Source: CAZBWE01 sp964581905 (GTDB taxonomy: Bacteria > Planctomycetota > Phycisphaerae > Sedimentisphaerales > Anaerobacaceae). Taken from it: DNA of 17,009 nt. The position numbers were made by a program, and so were the translations under genes. The stretch is taken from NCBI GenBank assembly GCA_964581905.1, contig CAZOQJ010000045.1:1-17009 (forward strand), in the 5' to 3' direction. Below, piece after piece: positions 1 through 7,657 of this stretch; the stretch's first letter is position 1; the number at the start of each line of letters is the position of its first letter. Under the pieces are notes generated by a model. That model was not told the origin of the DNA, made no database searches, and saw only the letters and a list, made by a program, of their open reading frames with translations.

Positions 1-1719
1 GAGGTTTTTCTTGGGCCTTATCGCTCGTATTCCAATCCAATTGTTGTAGAGCAGGGACAATGTAGGAATTCATTGGCTGTGGCAGACAATGGGTGTGGTA
101 CATTGCAGGTCGATGTCGAATTGGAGCCGGGTAAGTCCAAAGAATTGATTTTTCTGATGGGAATTGGCGCTGCTGGCATTGAAGGGAAAAAGGCAGTTCA
201 GGAATTTACCAGCCCGGAGAAAGTTTATGAGGAATTTAATCAGTTAAAGAAATACTGGCATTCAAGGCTTGAAGGGATGACAGCAAAAACTCCTGACCCG
301 GAATTCGACAGCATGATGAATATGTGGAGTCCTTTCAATTGTTTGATGACCTATGCGTGGTCCAGGGCCGCGAGTTTGATTTATTGTGGAGCGAGAGATG
401 GTCTTGGTTACCGCGATACCGTCCAGGACCTTCTTGGTGTTTTGCATACAGTTCCTGAGGAAGCATGTGAACGCCTGGAGCTTATGATAACCGGCCAGGT
501 CTCGACAGGCGGTGCGATGCCCGTGGTAAAGCCCTGGGCCCATAATCCGGGCAGTGAAAAGGCACCCCAGGAGGAAGAATACCGCTCGGACGATTGTTTT
601 TGGCTGTTTAATACTATACCTGCTTACGTTAAGGAAACAGGCGACATTTCATTCTTTGACAAGGTTCTTCCATATGCGGATAAAGGTGAGGATACGGTGC
701 TCGGTCATATGAAACGGGCCATCCAATTCAGTCTGGACCGTTCAGGTGCACATGGGCTTCCCTGTGGATTAAAAGCGGACTGGAATGATTGTTTGGAGCT
801 TGGTCATAATGGAGAGTCTGTATTTGTTGCATTTCAGCTTCGTTTCGCTTTAAAAACATACATTGAAATTTGTGAAACGCTTGTCAAAGCCGGTGAAATC
901 AAATGGGCTAAAGGACACCTTGAAACTCTGGATAATAATCTGCAAAAACACGCATGGGATGGTGATTGGTTTATGCGGGCCTACCGTTATGATGGTATGA
1001 AATTCGGTTCCAGGGAAAATAATGAGGGTTCTATCTGGCTGAATCCCCAGTCCTGGTCTGTCTTTAGTGGTCATTCAACTGCTGAACAGGCTGAGAAGGC
1101 AATGGAAGCGGTCAGAAAGCGGCTGGCAACTGATTATGGCGTTATGATATGTGACCCACCATACGAAAAAACAGACCCTAAAGTTATTAGAGCCACACTA
1201 TTTAACAAAGGGATGAAGGAAAATGGGGCAATATTTTGCCACACTCAGGGCTGGGTAGTCATAGCAGAAACGATATTGGGTAATGGTGACCAGGCATATC
1301 AATATTTCCGTGCATCTATGCCTGCAGCATATAATACAAAAGCTGAAATTCGTCAGATTGAGCCTTATGTTTACTGTCAATCGACACACAGTAAGTACAG
1401 CCCGCGTTTTGGCGCTTCACGTATACCATGGTTAAGCGGCTCAGCAACCTGGGCTTATTATACCGCAATGCAGTACATTCTCGGCATTCAGCCGGATTAC
1501 AACGGCTTGAAGATTGACCCCTGTGTTCCTTCTTCATGGAAGGAATTTAGTGTCACCAGAGAGTTCAGAAAGAAAACATTTAACGTCAAAGTTCAGAATG
1601 ACTCAGGAGTACAAAGAGGGGTGAAGAAAATAATCATCAACGGCCAGGAAATCCTAGGCAACCTCATCCCCGTCTCCGAAATGAAAAAAGAAAATGATGT
1701 CGTCGTCGAAATGGGATAA
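1..1719 (+). CDS. GH94 family glycoside phosphorylase (5'-truncated by window edge)
   Basis: Frame 1 is open from the first base, and the conserved reading (FLGPYRSYSNP..) starts before any plausible initiator, so this is the C-terminal ~572 residues of a longer protein. The TTG at 73 is internal. GH94 enzymes cleave beta-linked disaccharides or oligosaccharides with inorganic phosphate in the cytoplasm, giving sugar-1-phosphate. Visible hallmarks are the motif RDGLGYRDTVQDLLG (about 397-441), the ADWNDCLEL segment whose first Asp (codon 778-780) matches the catalytic acid of cellobiose and chitobiose phosphorylases, and the C-terminal GASRIPWLSGSATW stretch. The missing part would be the N-terminal beta-sandwich and linker. 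After the DWND motif it runs straight into GHNGESVF, without the longer insertion I remember from chitobiose phosphorylase. Cellobiose, cellodextrin or another beta-glucoside is possible; I cannot fix the substrate. The GH9 gene downstream favours beta-1,4-glucan products. Confidence 0.9.
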   Translation, partial: EVFLGPYRSYSNPIVVEQGQCRNSLAVADNGCGTLQVDVELEPGKSKELIFLMGIGAAGIEGKKAVQEFTSPEKVYEEFNQLKKYWHSRLEGMTAKTPDPEFDSMMNMWSPFNCLMTYAWSRAASLIYCGARDGLGYRDTVQDLLGVLHTVPEEACERLELMITGQVSTGGAMPVVKPWAHNPGSEKAPQEEEYRSDDCFWLFNTIPAYVKETGDISFFDKVLPYADKGEDTVLGHMKRAIQFSLDRSGAHGLPCGLKADWNDCLELGHNGESVFVAFQLRFALKTYIEICETLVKAGEIKWAKGHLETLDNNLQKHAWDGDWFMRAYRYDGMKFGSRENNEGSIWLNPQSWSVFSGHSTAEQAEKAMEAVRKRLATDYGVMICDPPYEKTDPKVIRATLFNKGMKENGAIFCHTQGWVVIAETILGNGDQAYQYFRASMPAAYNTKAEIRQIEPYVYCQSTHSKYSPRFGASRIPWLSGSATWAYYTAMQYILGIQPDYNGLKIDPCVPSSWKEFSVTREFRKKTFNVKVQNDSGVQRGVKKIIINGQEILGNLIPVSEMKKENDVVVEMG

Positions 1720-1727
1720 GTGCGCAA

Positions 1728-2741
1728 ATGAGAGTTTTATTCATCGGCGGGACGGGGATAATAAGCGCAGCGGTGTCAAAACTGGCAGTGGAAAAGGGAA
1801 TTGAGCTGTATCTTCTCAACCGCGGTCAGCACAGGGAATTTGTTCCCAAAGGCGCCAAGGTCATCAAAGGCGACATCAGGGACAAAAAATCGGTTAGCCA
1901 AGTGCTGAAAGGGAAAGATTTCGATGTCGTTGTTGACTGGCTTGCCTTTGTGCCGGAAGATGTCGAATATGATATAAAAATTTTCAAAGGCAACGTCGGC
2001 CAATACATATTCATCAGCTCTGCGTCGGCTTATCAAAAGCCGGCGACGCACTGGCTCATTACCGAATCGACGCCGCTTGCAAATCCGTATTGGCAGTATT
2101 CGCGTGACAAAATCGCCTGTGAAAAGCGGCTTATGACCGAATACCACGACAATGGTTTCCCTGTCATAATTATTCGACCTTCGCTGACCTACGGCGTTAC
2201 AATGATACCCGCGGCGATTAACAGTTGGAACAAACCGTGGACTATTGTTGACCGGATGCGAAAGGGGAAGAAAATTATTATTCATGGCGACGGTACTTCG
2301 TTTTGGACGATGACGCACAACACCGATTTTGCCAAAGGTTTCATCGGCCTCCTCGGTAATACGCAGGCCATCGGCCACGCATTTCACATCACATCTGATG
2401 AGGTGCTGACATGGAATCAGATATACCAGGCGATAGCCGACGCTGCAGGAGCAGACCTAAAGCCGGTATATATCCCTTCTGATTCTATTGCCAAAGTCAA
2501 TCCAGACCTTGCCGGCACCCTGTTGGGTGATAAATCCTGGTGTGCCGTTTTCGACAACAGCAAAATCAAACGCTTCGTCCCCGACTTTGCAGCGACGGTG
2601 CTTTTTGCACAGGGCATCAAACGCTCGATTGAGTGGTTCGAGGCCGACCCGGAACGCTGTGTGGTGGATGATGATTACAATCGCTTTATGGATAGCTTGA
2701 TTGCCGCCTACGAAAAATTATACTCAAAACTACCAAAATGA
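1728..2741 (+). CDS. NAD-dependent epimerase/dehydratase (extended SDR)
   Basis: A 337-residue Rossmann-fold protein. The N-terminal dinucleotide-binding motif is FIGGTGIIS (residues 5-13), an acidic GDIRD turn follows (48-52), a serine-rich active-site strand SSASAY lies at 97-102, and the YxxxK catalytic pair is Y124/K128 (YSRDK). This is the layout of the extended short-chain dehydrogenase/reductases that act on nucleotide sugars or free sugars and polyols. The ATG lies 8 bp after the GH94 stop, so the two are probably co-transcribed, although the ribosome-binding site is weak (GGGATAAG). Length is normal for the family and nothing looks broken. Which sugar it epimerises, reduces or oxidises cannot be read from the sequence. 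The neighbouring phosphorylase suggests a role in processing a sugar released from a polysaccharide, which is inference. Confidence 0.85.
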   Translation: MRVLFIGGTGIISAAVSKLAVEKGIELYLLNRGQHREFVPKGAKVIKGDIRDKKSVSQVLKGKDFDVVVDWLAFVPEDVEYDIKIFKGNVGQYIFISSASAYQKPATHWLITESTPLANPYWQYSRDKIACEKRLMTEYHDNGFPVIIIRPSLTYGVTMIPAAINSWNKPWTIVDRMRKGKKIIIHGDGTSFWTMTHNTDFAKGFIGLLGNTQAIGHAFHITSDEVLTWNQIYQAIADAAGADLKPVYIPSDSIAKVNPDLAGTLLGDKSWCAVFDNSKIKRFVPDFAATVLFAQGIKRSIEWFEADPERCVVDDDYNRFMDSLIAAYEKLYSKLPK

Positions 2742-2825
2742 ATACAGTCCCCTCCGACCTTATAACGTCGACAATTGTTTGCTACTGGTTACTATCCAGG
2801 TTTATCATTTGTTCGGTGTAGGGCG

Positions 2826-2856
2826 AGTCGGTCTTATATTAAGATTCGACTTTTAT
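2826..2856 (+). terminator. Possible rho-independent terminator after the GH94-epimerase pair
   Basis: An imperfect hairpin: AGTCG (2826-2830) pairs with CGACT (2847-2851), and TCTTA (2832-2836) pairs with TAAGA (2840-2844) around a TAT loop, with a small internal mismatch between the stems. It is followed by TTTTATCTT. It lies 85 bp after the epimerase stop. The stem is AT-rich, so termination strength is doubtful. Confidence 0.35.
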
Positions 2857-2857
2857 C

Positions 2858-2886
2858 TTGAAATTTTCTGCAATAAAAGGTAATTT
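2858..2886 (+). promoter_or_regulatory. Weak sigma70-like promoter candidate for GH9
   Basis: TTGAAA (2858-2863) and TAATTT (2881-2886) are separated by 17 bp, about 40 bp upstream of the GH9 start. The -35 box is 5/6 to consensus but the -10 box is poor. The rest of the 185 bp spacer (2742-2926) shows no gene. Confidence 0.3.
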
Positions 2887-2926
2887 GCAGCGTCTTTTTA
2901 TTAACTAAGAAAGTGCAGGTGATATT

Positions 2927-4615
2927 ATGAAGATTCGTTCGATAATCGTAGCACTCGTTTTGCTCTGGGTTTTTTCCGCCGCATTTGGTGCAGAGGCGGT
3001 TCCTAAACCTCAGGACAAGCCTATCGAAGTAAGTTCGGCTATTCGGTTGAATTCGCTTGGCTATCTGCCCAAAGCAAACAAGAAAGCTACAATTGTCTCA
3101 AAGTGCTCCGATTTTGCTGTGAAAGCAGTCGGTGATAGTAATGCCGTCTATTCCGGCAAGGCATCAGGTCCGTTCTATCAGCAGGATGTTAACCAAACCA
3201 CTTGGATTGCGGACTTTTCCAAAGTGAATAAGCCGGGAAAGTACTATATAGATGTGCCGGGCGTCGGCAAATCTTATGAGTTTGAGATAGGCGATAAGGT
3301 TTATAACTTCGCCCTTTATACGGCTATGCGGGCGTTCTATTTGTGGCGATGCGGTACAGCGGTCGAAGGCGATTTCAACGGCAATCATTATTCTCACGCC
3401 GCGTGTCATATGGATGATGCCTGGCAGGATTATGTAGGTGAGCCTAACAGCAGAAGAGATGGTACGGGCGGCTGGCACGATGCCGGCGATTTCAATAAGT
3501 ACATCGTCAATTCGGCTGTTACGGTGGGGGCGCTGTTTTTGGCGTGGGACCATTTCCAGGATAATCTCAAAGACCTCTCGCTCGATATTCCCGATACGGC
3601 GCCGGGTTATCCGGATTTTCTTAAGGAAATCAAATGGGAGATTGACTGGCTTTTCAAAATGCAGTACCCGGACGGCTCCGGAAGGGTCTGTCATAAATTG
3701 TGCGCTTTGAGATTTTGTGATTTTATTATGCCGGAAGATGAGAAGGACAAGCGGTACTATGCTGAATGGAGCTCGGCAGCCACGGCTGATTTTGTCGCAA
3801 TGATGGCTATGGCGGCGAGATATTTCAAACCTTATGACCCCAACTATGCACAGAAGTGCCTCGATGCAGCGAAGCTAAGTTACAATTTTCTAAGAGAAAA
3901 CCGTGAGAACAAGATGAGCAAGCGTGAGCCATTTAAGACCGGCCATTATCCTACGTTGGATTACGATGACCGGCTTTGGGCGGCGGCTGAAATGTGGGAG
4001 ACCACGGGCGAGGAGCAATACCTTCGAGGTTTTGGACGGGGAACATGGCCCCATGACGACAAGATAAGCTTTTACTGGGATTGGGGTGATGTGAAGAACC
4101 TCGGCATGTTCACATATCTGCTGAGCAAAAGAGGAGGCAAGAGAGATTCGCTTGTTGTTGATATTAAGCGGGACTTGCTCACCGTTGCGGATATGCTCGT
4201 CCTCAAAGCGAAGAAGGATGTGTATGGCAGGTGTCTTGCAGACGAATATAGGTGGGGCTGCAATGGAGCAGTCGCAAGAGAGATTATTACCTTAATGGTG
4301 GCTAACAAAGTATCACCGAATCCTGACTATGTTAACACTGCACTGGATGCTATTAGTCACTTATTCGGAAGGAATTATTACGGCCGGTCTTATGTTACCG
4401 GCCTTGGGCATCTGCCCCCTATGAATCCTCACGACAGACGTTCAGGCGCCGACAAGATTAAGGAGCCGTGGCCGGGTTATATCGTTGGGGGTGGACATTC
4501 CGCGACGGATTGGCAGGACGTTACAGAAGATCCCAGGACCAATGAAATTGCTATCAACTGGCAGGCCGCCTTGGTTTATGCGCTTGCTGGTTTTACCAAT
4601 GCACAATCCAGATAA
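2927..4615 (+). CDS. Secreted GH9 endoglucanase with N-terminal Ig-like domain
   Basis: A 562-residue inverting beta-1,4-glucanase of family GH9, probably exported. Residues 1-22 form a signal peptide (MKIRS, then a hydrophobic core, then AFGA with likely cleavage before EAV). Residues ~38-120 (IRLNSLGYLPKANKKA..) are the cellulase N-terminal Ig-like domain. The (alpha/alpha)6 catalytic domain covers ~125-556. It carries GGWHDAGDFNKY with the DAGD catalytic-base motif at 185-188, the C-terminal NPHDRR motif (500-505) corresponding to the NPHHR-type substrate-binding signature, and Glu540 in TNEIAINW as the likely catalytic acid. Start ATG has AGGTGA (2917-2922) 4 nt upstream. There is no carbohydrate-binding module or dockerin, so it probably acts free or in the periplasm. 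GH9 includes endo-, processive and exo-acting enzymes; exact specificity is open. It would feed cello-oligosaccharides to the downstream symporter and the upstream phosphorylase. Confidence 0.92.
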   Translation: MKIRSIIVALVLLWVFSAAFGAEAVPKPQDKPIEVSSAIRLNSLGYLPKANKKATIVSKCSDFAVKAVGDSNAVYSGKASGPFYQQDVNQTTWIADFSKVNKPGKYYIDVPGVGKSYEFEIGDKVYNFALYTAMRAFYLWRCGTAVEGDFNGNHYSHAACHMDDAWQDYVGEPNSRRDGTGGWHDAGDFNKYIVNSAVTVGALFLAWDHFQDNLKDLSLDIPDTAPGYPDFLKEIKWEIDWLFKMQYPDGSGRVCHKLCALRFCDFIMPEDEKDKRYYAEWSSAATADFVAMMAMAARYFKPYDPNYAQKCLDAAKLSYNFLRENRENKMSKREPFKTGHYPTLDYDDRLWAAAEMWETTGEEQYLRGFGRGTWPHDDKISFYWDWGDVKNLGMFTYLLSKRGGKRDSLVVDIKRDLLTVADMLVLKAKKDVYGRCLADEYRWGCNGAVAREIITLMVANKVSPNPDYVNTALDAISHLFGRNYYGRSYVTGLGHLPPMNPHDRRSGADKIKEPWPGYIVGGGHSATDWQDVTEDPRTNEIAINWQAALVYALAGFTNAQSR

Positions 4616-4645
4616 GACCGCAGGAGGAGCAGCTCGATTTTAGTA

Positions 4646-4674
4646 TTGACATACATGCGGTTTGCGTATATAAA
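4646..4674 (+). promoter_or_regulatory. Strong sigma70-type promoter for the symporter-GT2 unit
   Basis: TTGACA (4646-4651) is a perfect -35 box. A 17 bp spacer leads to TATAAA (4669-4674), 5/6 to the -10 consensus. Transcription would begin near 4681, giving an ~80 nt leader before the GTG start at 4761. It sits in the 145 bp spacer after the GH9 stop, so the symporter and GT2 genes can be expressed separately from GH9. Confidence 0.7.
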
Positions 4675-4760
4675 AACCTGCTAATTATCTAAAAGTTGGC
4701 ACAATTGCACTAAGAAATGTTGTTTTGAAAGGTTTTTAGATATCAAAATAAGGAGATGAT

Positions 4761-6581
4761 GTGCAGCTTCACGGCCTTGATATAGGTATCATAATTGCCT
4801 ATATGGTTGTTATTGTCATCGCCGGACTTTTCCTCTCTCGGCGTGCAGGGAAAAACATCGACTCGTACTTTCTTGGGGGTAAGAAAATTCCCTGGTATAT
4901 ATTGGGGGTTTCGAATGCTTCCGGGATGTTTGATATAACCGGCACGATGTGGCTGGTAACGTTATTTTTTGTATATGGCGTCAAGAGTATCTGGATTCCG
5001 TGGGTCTGGCCGACTTTTAATCAAATATTCCTGATGATATATCTCTCAGTGTGGCTTCGCCGTTCAGGTGTAATGACCGGCGCAGAGTGGATACGCACGC
5101 GTTTCGGTCGCGACCTCGGGGCGGAGCTTTCGCACATTAGTGTTGTTATATTCGCGTTGTTTATAGTGATAAGCATGCTGGCCTACGCTTTTCAGGGCAT
5201 CGGCAAGTTCTCGCAGATATTTCTGCCGTGGGACCTCGCGCCGCAGACGTACGCTATTATCTTTATGACTATAACGACAATTTATGTGATTTTCGGCGGA
5301 ATGTATAGCGTGGTTCTGACCGACGTTATTCAATTTGTTTTGATGACAATTGCCTCGGTATTCATTGCGGTAATAGCGATTCAGCGGGTTAGTCCCGATG
5401 CACTGGCGGCAGTAGTGCCCGACGGCTGGCACAACCTGTTTTTCGGCTGGAAAGTGAATCTGGACTGGTCGGGACTTATTGCCCATGTAAACGATAAAAT
5501 AGCAACCGATGGTTTCAGTTTGTTTACAATATTCTTTATGATGACGCTTCTCAAAGGCGCTCTGGTCAGCATGGCAGGACCAGCGCCGAACTACGACATG
5601 CAGAGAATCCTCGCTACACGCAGTCCCAGGGAAGCTGCACTTATGAGCTGGTTTGTATCGGTGGTCTTGAGCCTGCCACGGTACCTGATGATTGCAGGAA
5701 TAGGGGTTTTGGCCTTGGTGTTTTTCAGCGGTAGTCTCAATGAAATGGCTACGGCAGGCCAATCTATCGATTTTGAGCAGGTCCTTCCATATGTAATAAA
5801 CAACTTTCTGCCGATTGGACTGGTTGGTGTGATTCTCGCAGGTCTGTTTGCGGCGTTTATGAGCACCTTTGATTCCACTGTTAATTGTGGTGCATCGTAT
5901 TTGGTCAACGACATCTACAAACGGTACATCCATCGCAACGCCTCGCCCAGGATTTATGTATTCGCCGGTTACTTCTCTTCGATTCTCATTGTGGCCGTCG
6001 GAATTTTCTTCGGATTCAGGACCGGCTCGATTCACACGGTAACTCAGTGGGTTGTAACAGGTCTCTACGGAGGCTATATGGCTCCAAATGTCCTGAAGTG
6101 GCATTGGTGGCGATTCAATGGGTTCGGATATTTTGCCGGTATGATTTCGGGTATTGCTACCGCGACTACCTGTGCGATTATCTTTCACAGTCAGCCGACA
6201 ATATGGACTCTCGAGAAGAATCTTGCGGTCTTTCCGGTCATTCTGGCGGTGAGCACGTTTTTCTCAATCGTTGTGAGCCTTCTGACTAAGCCGGAGGATG
6301 AGGCGGTTCTGAAGGATTTCTACCGCACTGTTCGGCCCTGGGGCTTTTGGAAACCAATCCAGCAGAAGGTGCTTGCAGAAGACGCAAACTTCAGGCCCAA
6401 TAAAGGATTTGCACGAGATATGATAAACGTGGCGGTCGGTATCGTCTGGCAGGTAACTTTTGTGCTGGTTGCAGTTTATCTGGTCCTTCGCAGGTTCGAG
6501 CACCTTGCAATTTGCCTTGTAGTTCTTGCGGCGACTTCGGTCTTTTTGAAACTAAACTGGTACAACAAATTAACTGATTAA
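4761..6581 (+). CDS. Sodium/solute symporter, SSS family
   Basis: A 606-residue polytopic inner-membrane protein of the sodium:solute symporter family (LeuT-fold, SGLT-like), importing a sugar, organic acid or similar solute with Na+. Hydrophobic segments run through nearly the whole chain, roughly 13-14 helices. Family signatures are SYFLGGKKIPWY (35-46), FGGMYSVVLTDVIQF (178-192) and AAFMSTFDSTVN (364-375), the last containing the Ser-Thr pair (368-369) of the Na2 sodium site. A long cytoplasmic stretch (about 513-556) precedes two final hydrophobic segments. The start is GTG at 4761: AAGGAG (4750-4755) precedes it by 5 nt, and the two overlapping ATGs just upstream (4756, 4759) are out of frame. 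Its position between a GH9 glucanase and a GT2, near a GH94 phosphorylase, suggests an oligosaccharide or sugar substrate, but the family is broad and specificity is not visible. Confidence 0.9.
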   Translation: MQLHGLDIGIIIAYMVVIVIAGLFLSRRAGKNIDSYFLGGKKIPWYILGVSNASGMFDITGTMWLVTLFFVYGVKSIWIPWVWPTFNQIFLMIYLSVWLRRSGVMTGAEWIRTRFGRDLGAELSHISVVIFALFIVISMLAYAFQGIGKFSQIFLPWDLAPQTYAIIFMTITTIYVIFGGMYSVVLTDVIQFVLMTIASVFIAVIAIQRVSPDALAAVVPDGWHNLFFGWKVNLDWSGLIAHVNDKIATDGFSLFTIFFMMTLLKGALVSMAGPAPNYDMQRILATRSPREAALMSWFVSVVLSLPRYLMIAGIGVLALVFFSGSLNEMATAGQSIDFEQVLPYVINNFLPIGLVGVILAGLFAAFMSTFDSTVNCGASYLVNDIYKRYIHRNASPRIYVFAGYFSSILIVAVGIFFGFRTGSIHTVTQWVVTGLYGGYMAPNVLKWHWWRFNGFGYFAGMISGIATATTCAIIFHSQPTIWTLEKNLAVFPVILAVSTFFSIVVSLLTKPEDEAVLKDFYRTVRPWGFWKPIQQKVLAEDANFRPNKGFARDMINVAVGIVWQVTFVLVAVYLVLRRFEHLAICLVVLAATSVFLKLNWYNKLTD

Positions 6582-6611
6582 TTAAACTTGGAACCATAAA
6601 AGGAGAGCGTA

Positions 6612-7631
6612 ATGTCTAATGAAAATTATAAAGATGGGGTTGCCACATTTGTTATGCCTCACTGGCGGGATGAAAATGTCGTGACCAAAAGGTATCTGGA
6701 TGAAACACTGGAAAATATATTTAATCAGACGGATTTAAATTGGCAGCTTATAATTGTTGACGATTTGTCCCCGCGTAAAGAGGCGATTGACTATCTGGAT
6801 GAGGTAAAGGCGAAACACCCGGATAAAATATATATTATTAGAAAGAAGACGAATAATGGTCCCGGTCATTGCCGAAACATGGGTATAAAGTGGGCGTATG
6901 AACATAATTCACCTATAGTTCTCTTTAACGATTCAGATGACATCTCTGACAAGCGACGGCTGGAAGTGGCAAGGAATATCTTCGTAGGGGACCCTCAGGC
7001 AAGCGTGGTTTATTCCACCTTTAAGGTTATCGATGAGAAGAGCAATATAGTGCCGATGAAAAATTTGACGCAGTCCATTGTTGAAATTTTAGAAGGTCAC
7101 CAGGGTAATCCCCCTCAGGGAATAAATGCCTGGTTAGAGATAGGCACAGAAAAGGGATACACGAATCTTACCTCAGCCACAGTTGTAGATACGGAATTGG
7201 CCTATAAATATCCTTTTCCAGCCGAAAAAGTTTCTGAGGATTCAAATACATGGATGAGATATTCAGCAGGTGGCGGAAAGTTCGTCTATTCCGGGGAAAT
7301 ACCAACCCTTTACAGAATTCCTCAGCATACAGCCGGTTCTTCTTCCCGCTCGAGAGAGGGCGGCAAACATGGATTTTACGTGGCAAAAGCTCGGGTTGAT
7401 ACGGATGGTTTTACCCGTGCAGTAGAGATTGCTCTTACCAATGGAAAGATAAAAGTCCAGCAGAGAGATGAGCTTCTTATAAAATTTTATCTAAAACTTG
7501 GGGAAACGATGTACAGAGAAAACGAGCTTGACATTGCTCAGGAGCAGGTTGAGCGTGCGAAGCTTATAGATAAAGAAATATCAGAGAAGGTAACTCGGGA
7601 GAAAGGTTTTCAGTCCTGGGCTAAGATATAA
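6612..7631 (+). CDS. GT2-type glycosyltransferase
   Basis: A 339-residue protein with an N-terminal GT-A domain: ATFVMPHWRDE (11-21), QLIIVDDLSP (45-54), GPGHCRNMGIKWA (83-95) and the DXD-like NDSDD (106-110) that would bind the metal and nucleotide-sugar. The middle region contains an SEDSNTWMRY segment (about 209-218), the acceptor-side position in GT2 enzymes. The last ~50 residues (LLIKFYLKLGETMYRENELDIAQEQVERA..) look like a helical TPR-like hairpin. No transmembrane segment is present, so it should be cytosolic or peripheral. Start ATG has AAGGAGAG (6600-6607) just upstream, and it lies 30 bp after the symporter stop, so it is probably co-transcribed. Acceptor and donor are unknown. A transferase in a degradative cluster is unusual and may reflect glycan modification or a chance neighbour. 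Its stop is 26 bp from the stop of the convergent gene. Confidence 0.85.
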   Translation: MSNENYKDGVATFVMPHWRDENVVTKRYLDETLENIFNQTDLNWQLIIVDDLSPRKEAIDYLDEVKAKHPDKIYIIRKKTNNGPGHCRNMGIKWAYEHNSPIVLFNDSDDISDKRRLEVARNIFVGDPQASVVYSTFKVIDEKSNIVPMKNLTQSIVEILEGHQGNPPQGINAWLEIGTEKGYTNLTSATVVDTELAYKYPFPAEKVSEDSNTWMRYSAGGGKFVYSGEIPTLYRIPQHTAGSSSRSREGGKHGFYVAKARVDTDGFTRAVEIALTNGKIKVQQRDELLIKFYLKLGETMYRENELDIAQEQVERAKLIDKEISEKVTREKGFQSWAKI

Positions 7632-7657
7632 TATTCATTTTCTTTGTGGAGTTTAGC

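Noticed and set aside
1776..2387. 203-codon open frame on the - strand.
   Set aside because: Antisense to the epimerase gene, with no family features.
3164..3694. 176-codon open frame on the - strand.
   Set aside because: Antisense to the GH9 gene; composition fits a codon-pattern shadow.
4696..4712. TTGGCACAATTGCAC upstream of the symporter resembles a sigma54 promoter.
   Set aside because: The gap between the GG and GC elements is 7 nt rather than the required 10, and a much better sigma70 promoter lies upstream.
5064..6188. Long open frame (374 codons) on the - strand.
   Set aside because: It lies wholly within the well-supported SSS symporter gene, has low-complexity basic composition and no recognisable domain; it is a shadow frame.
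7632..7657. Bidirectional terminator between the convergent GT2 and heme-propeller genes.
   Set aside because: The 26 bp gap has no inverted repeat or T-run; transcripts probably overlap or end by another mechanism.
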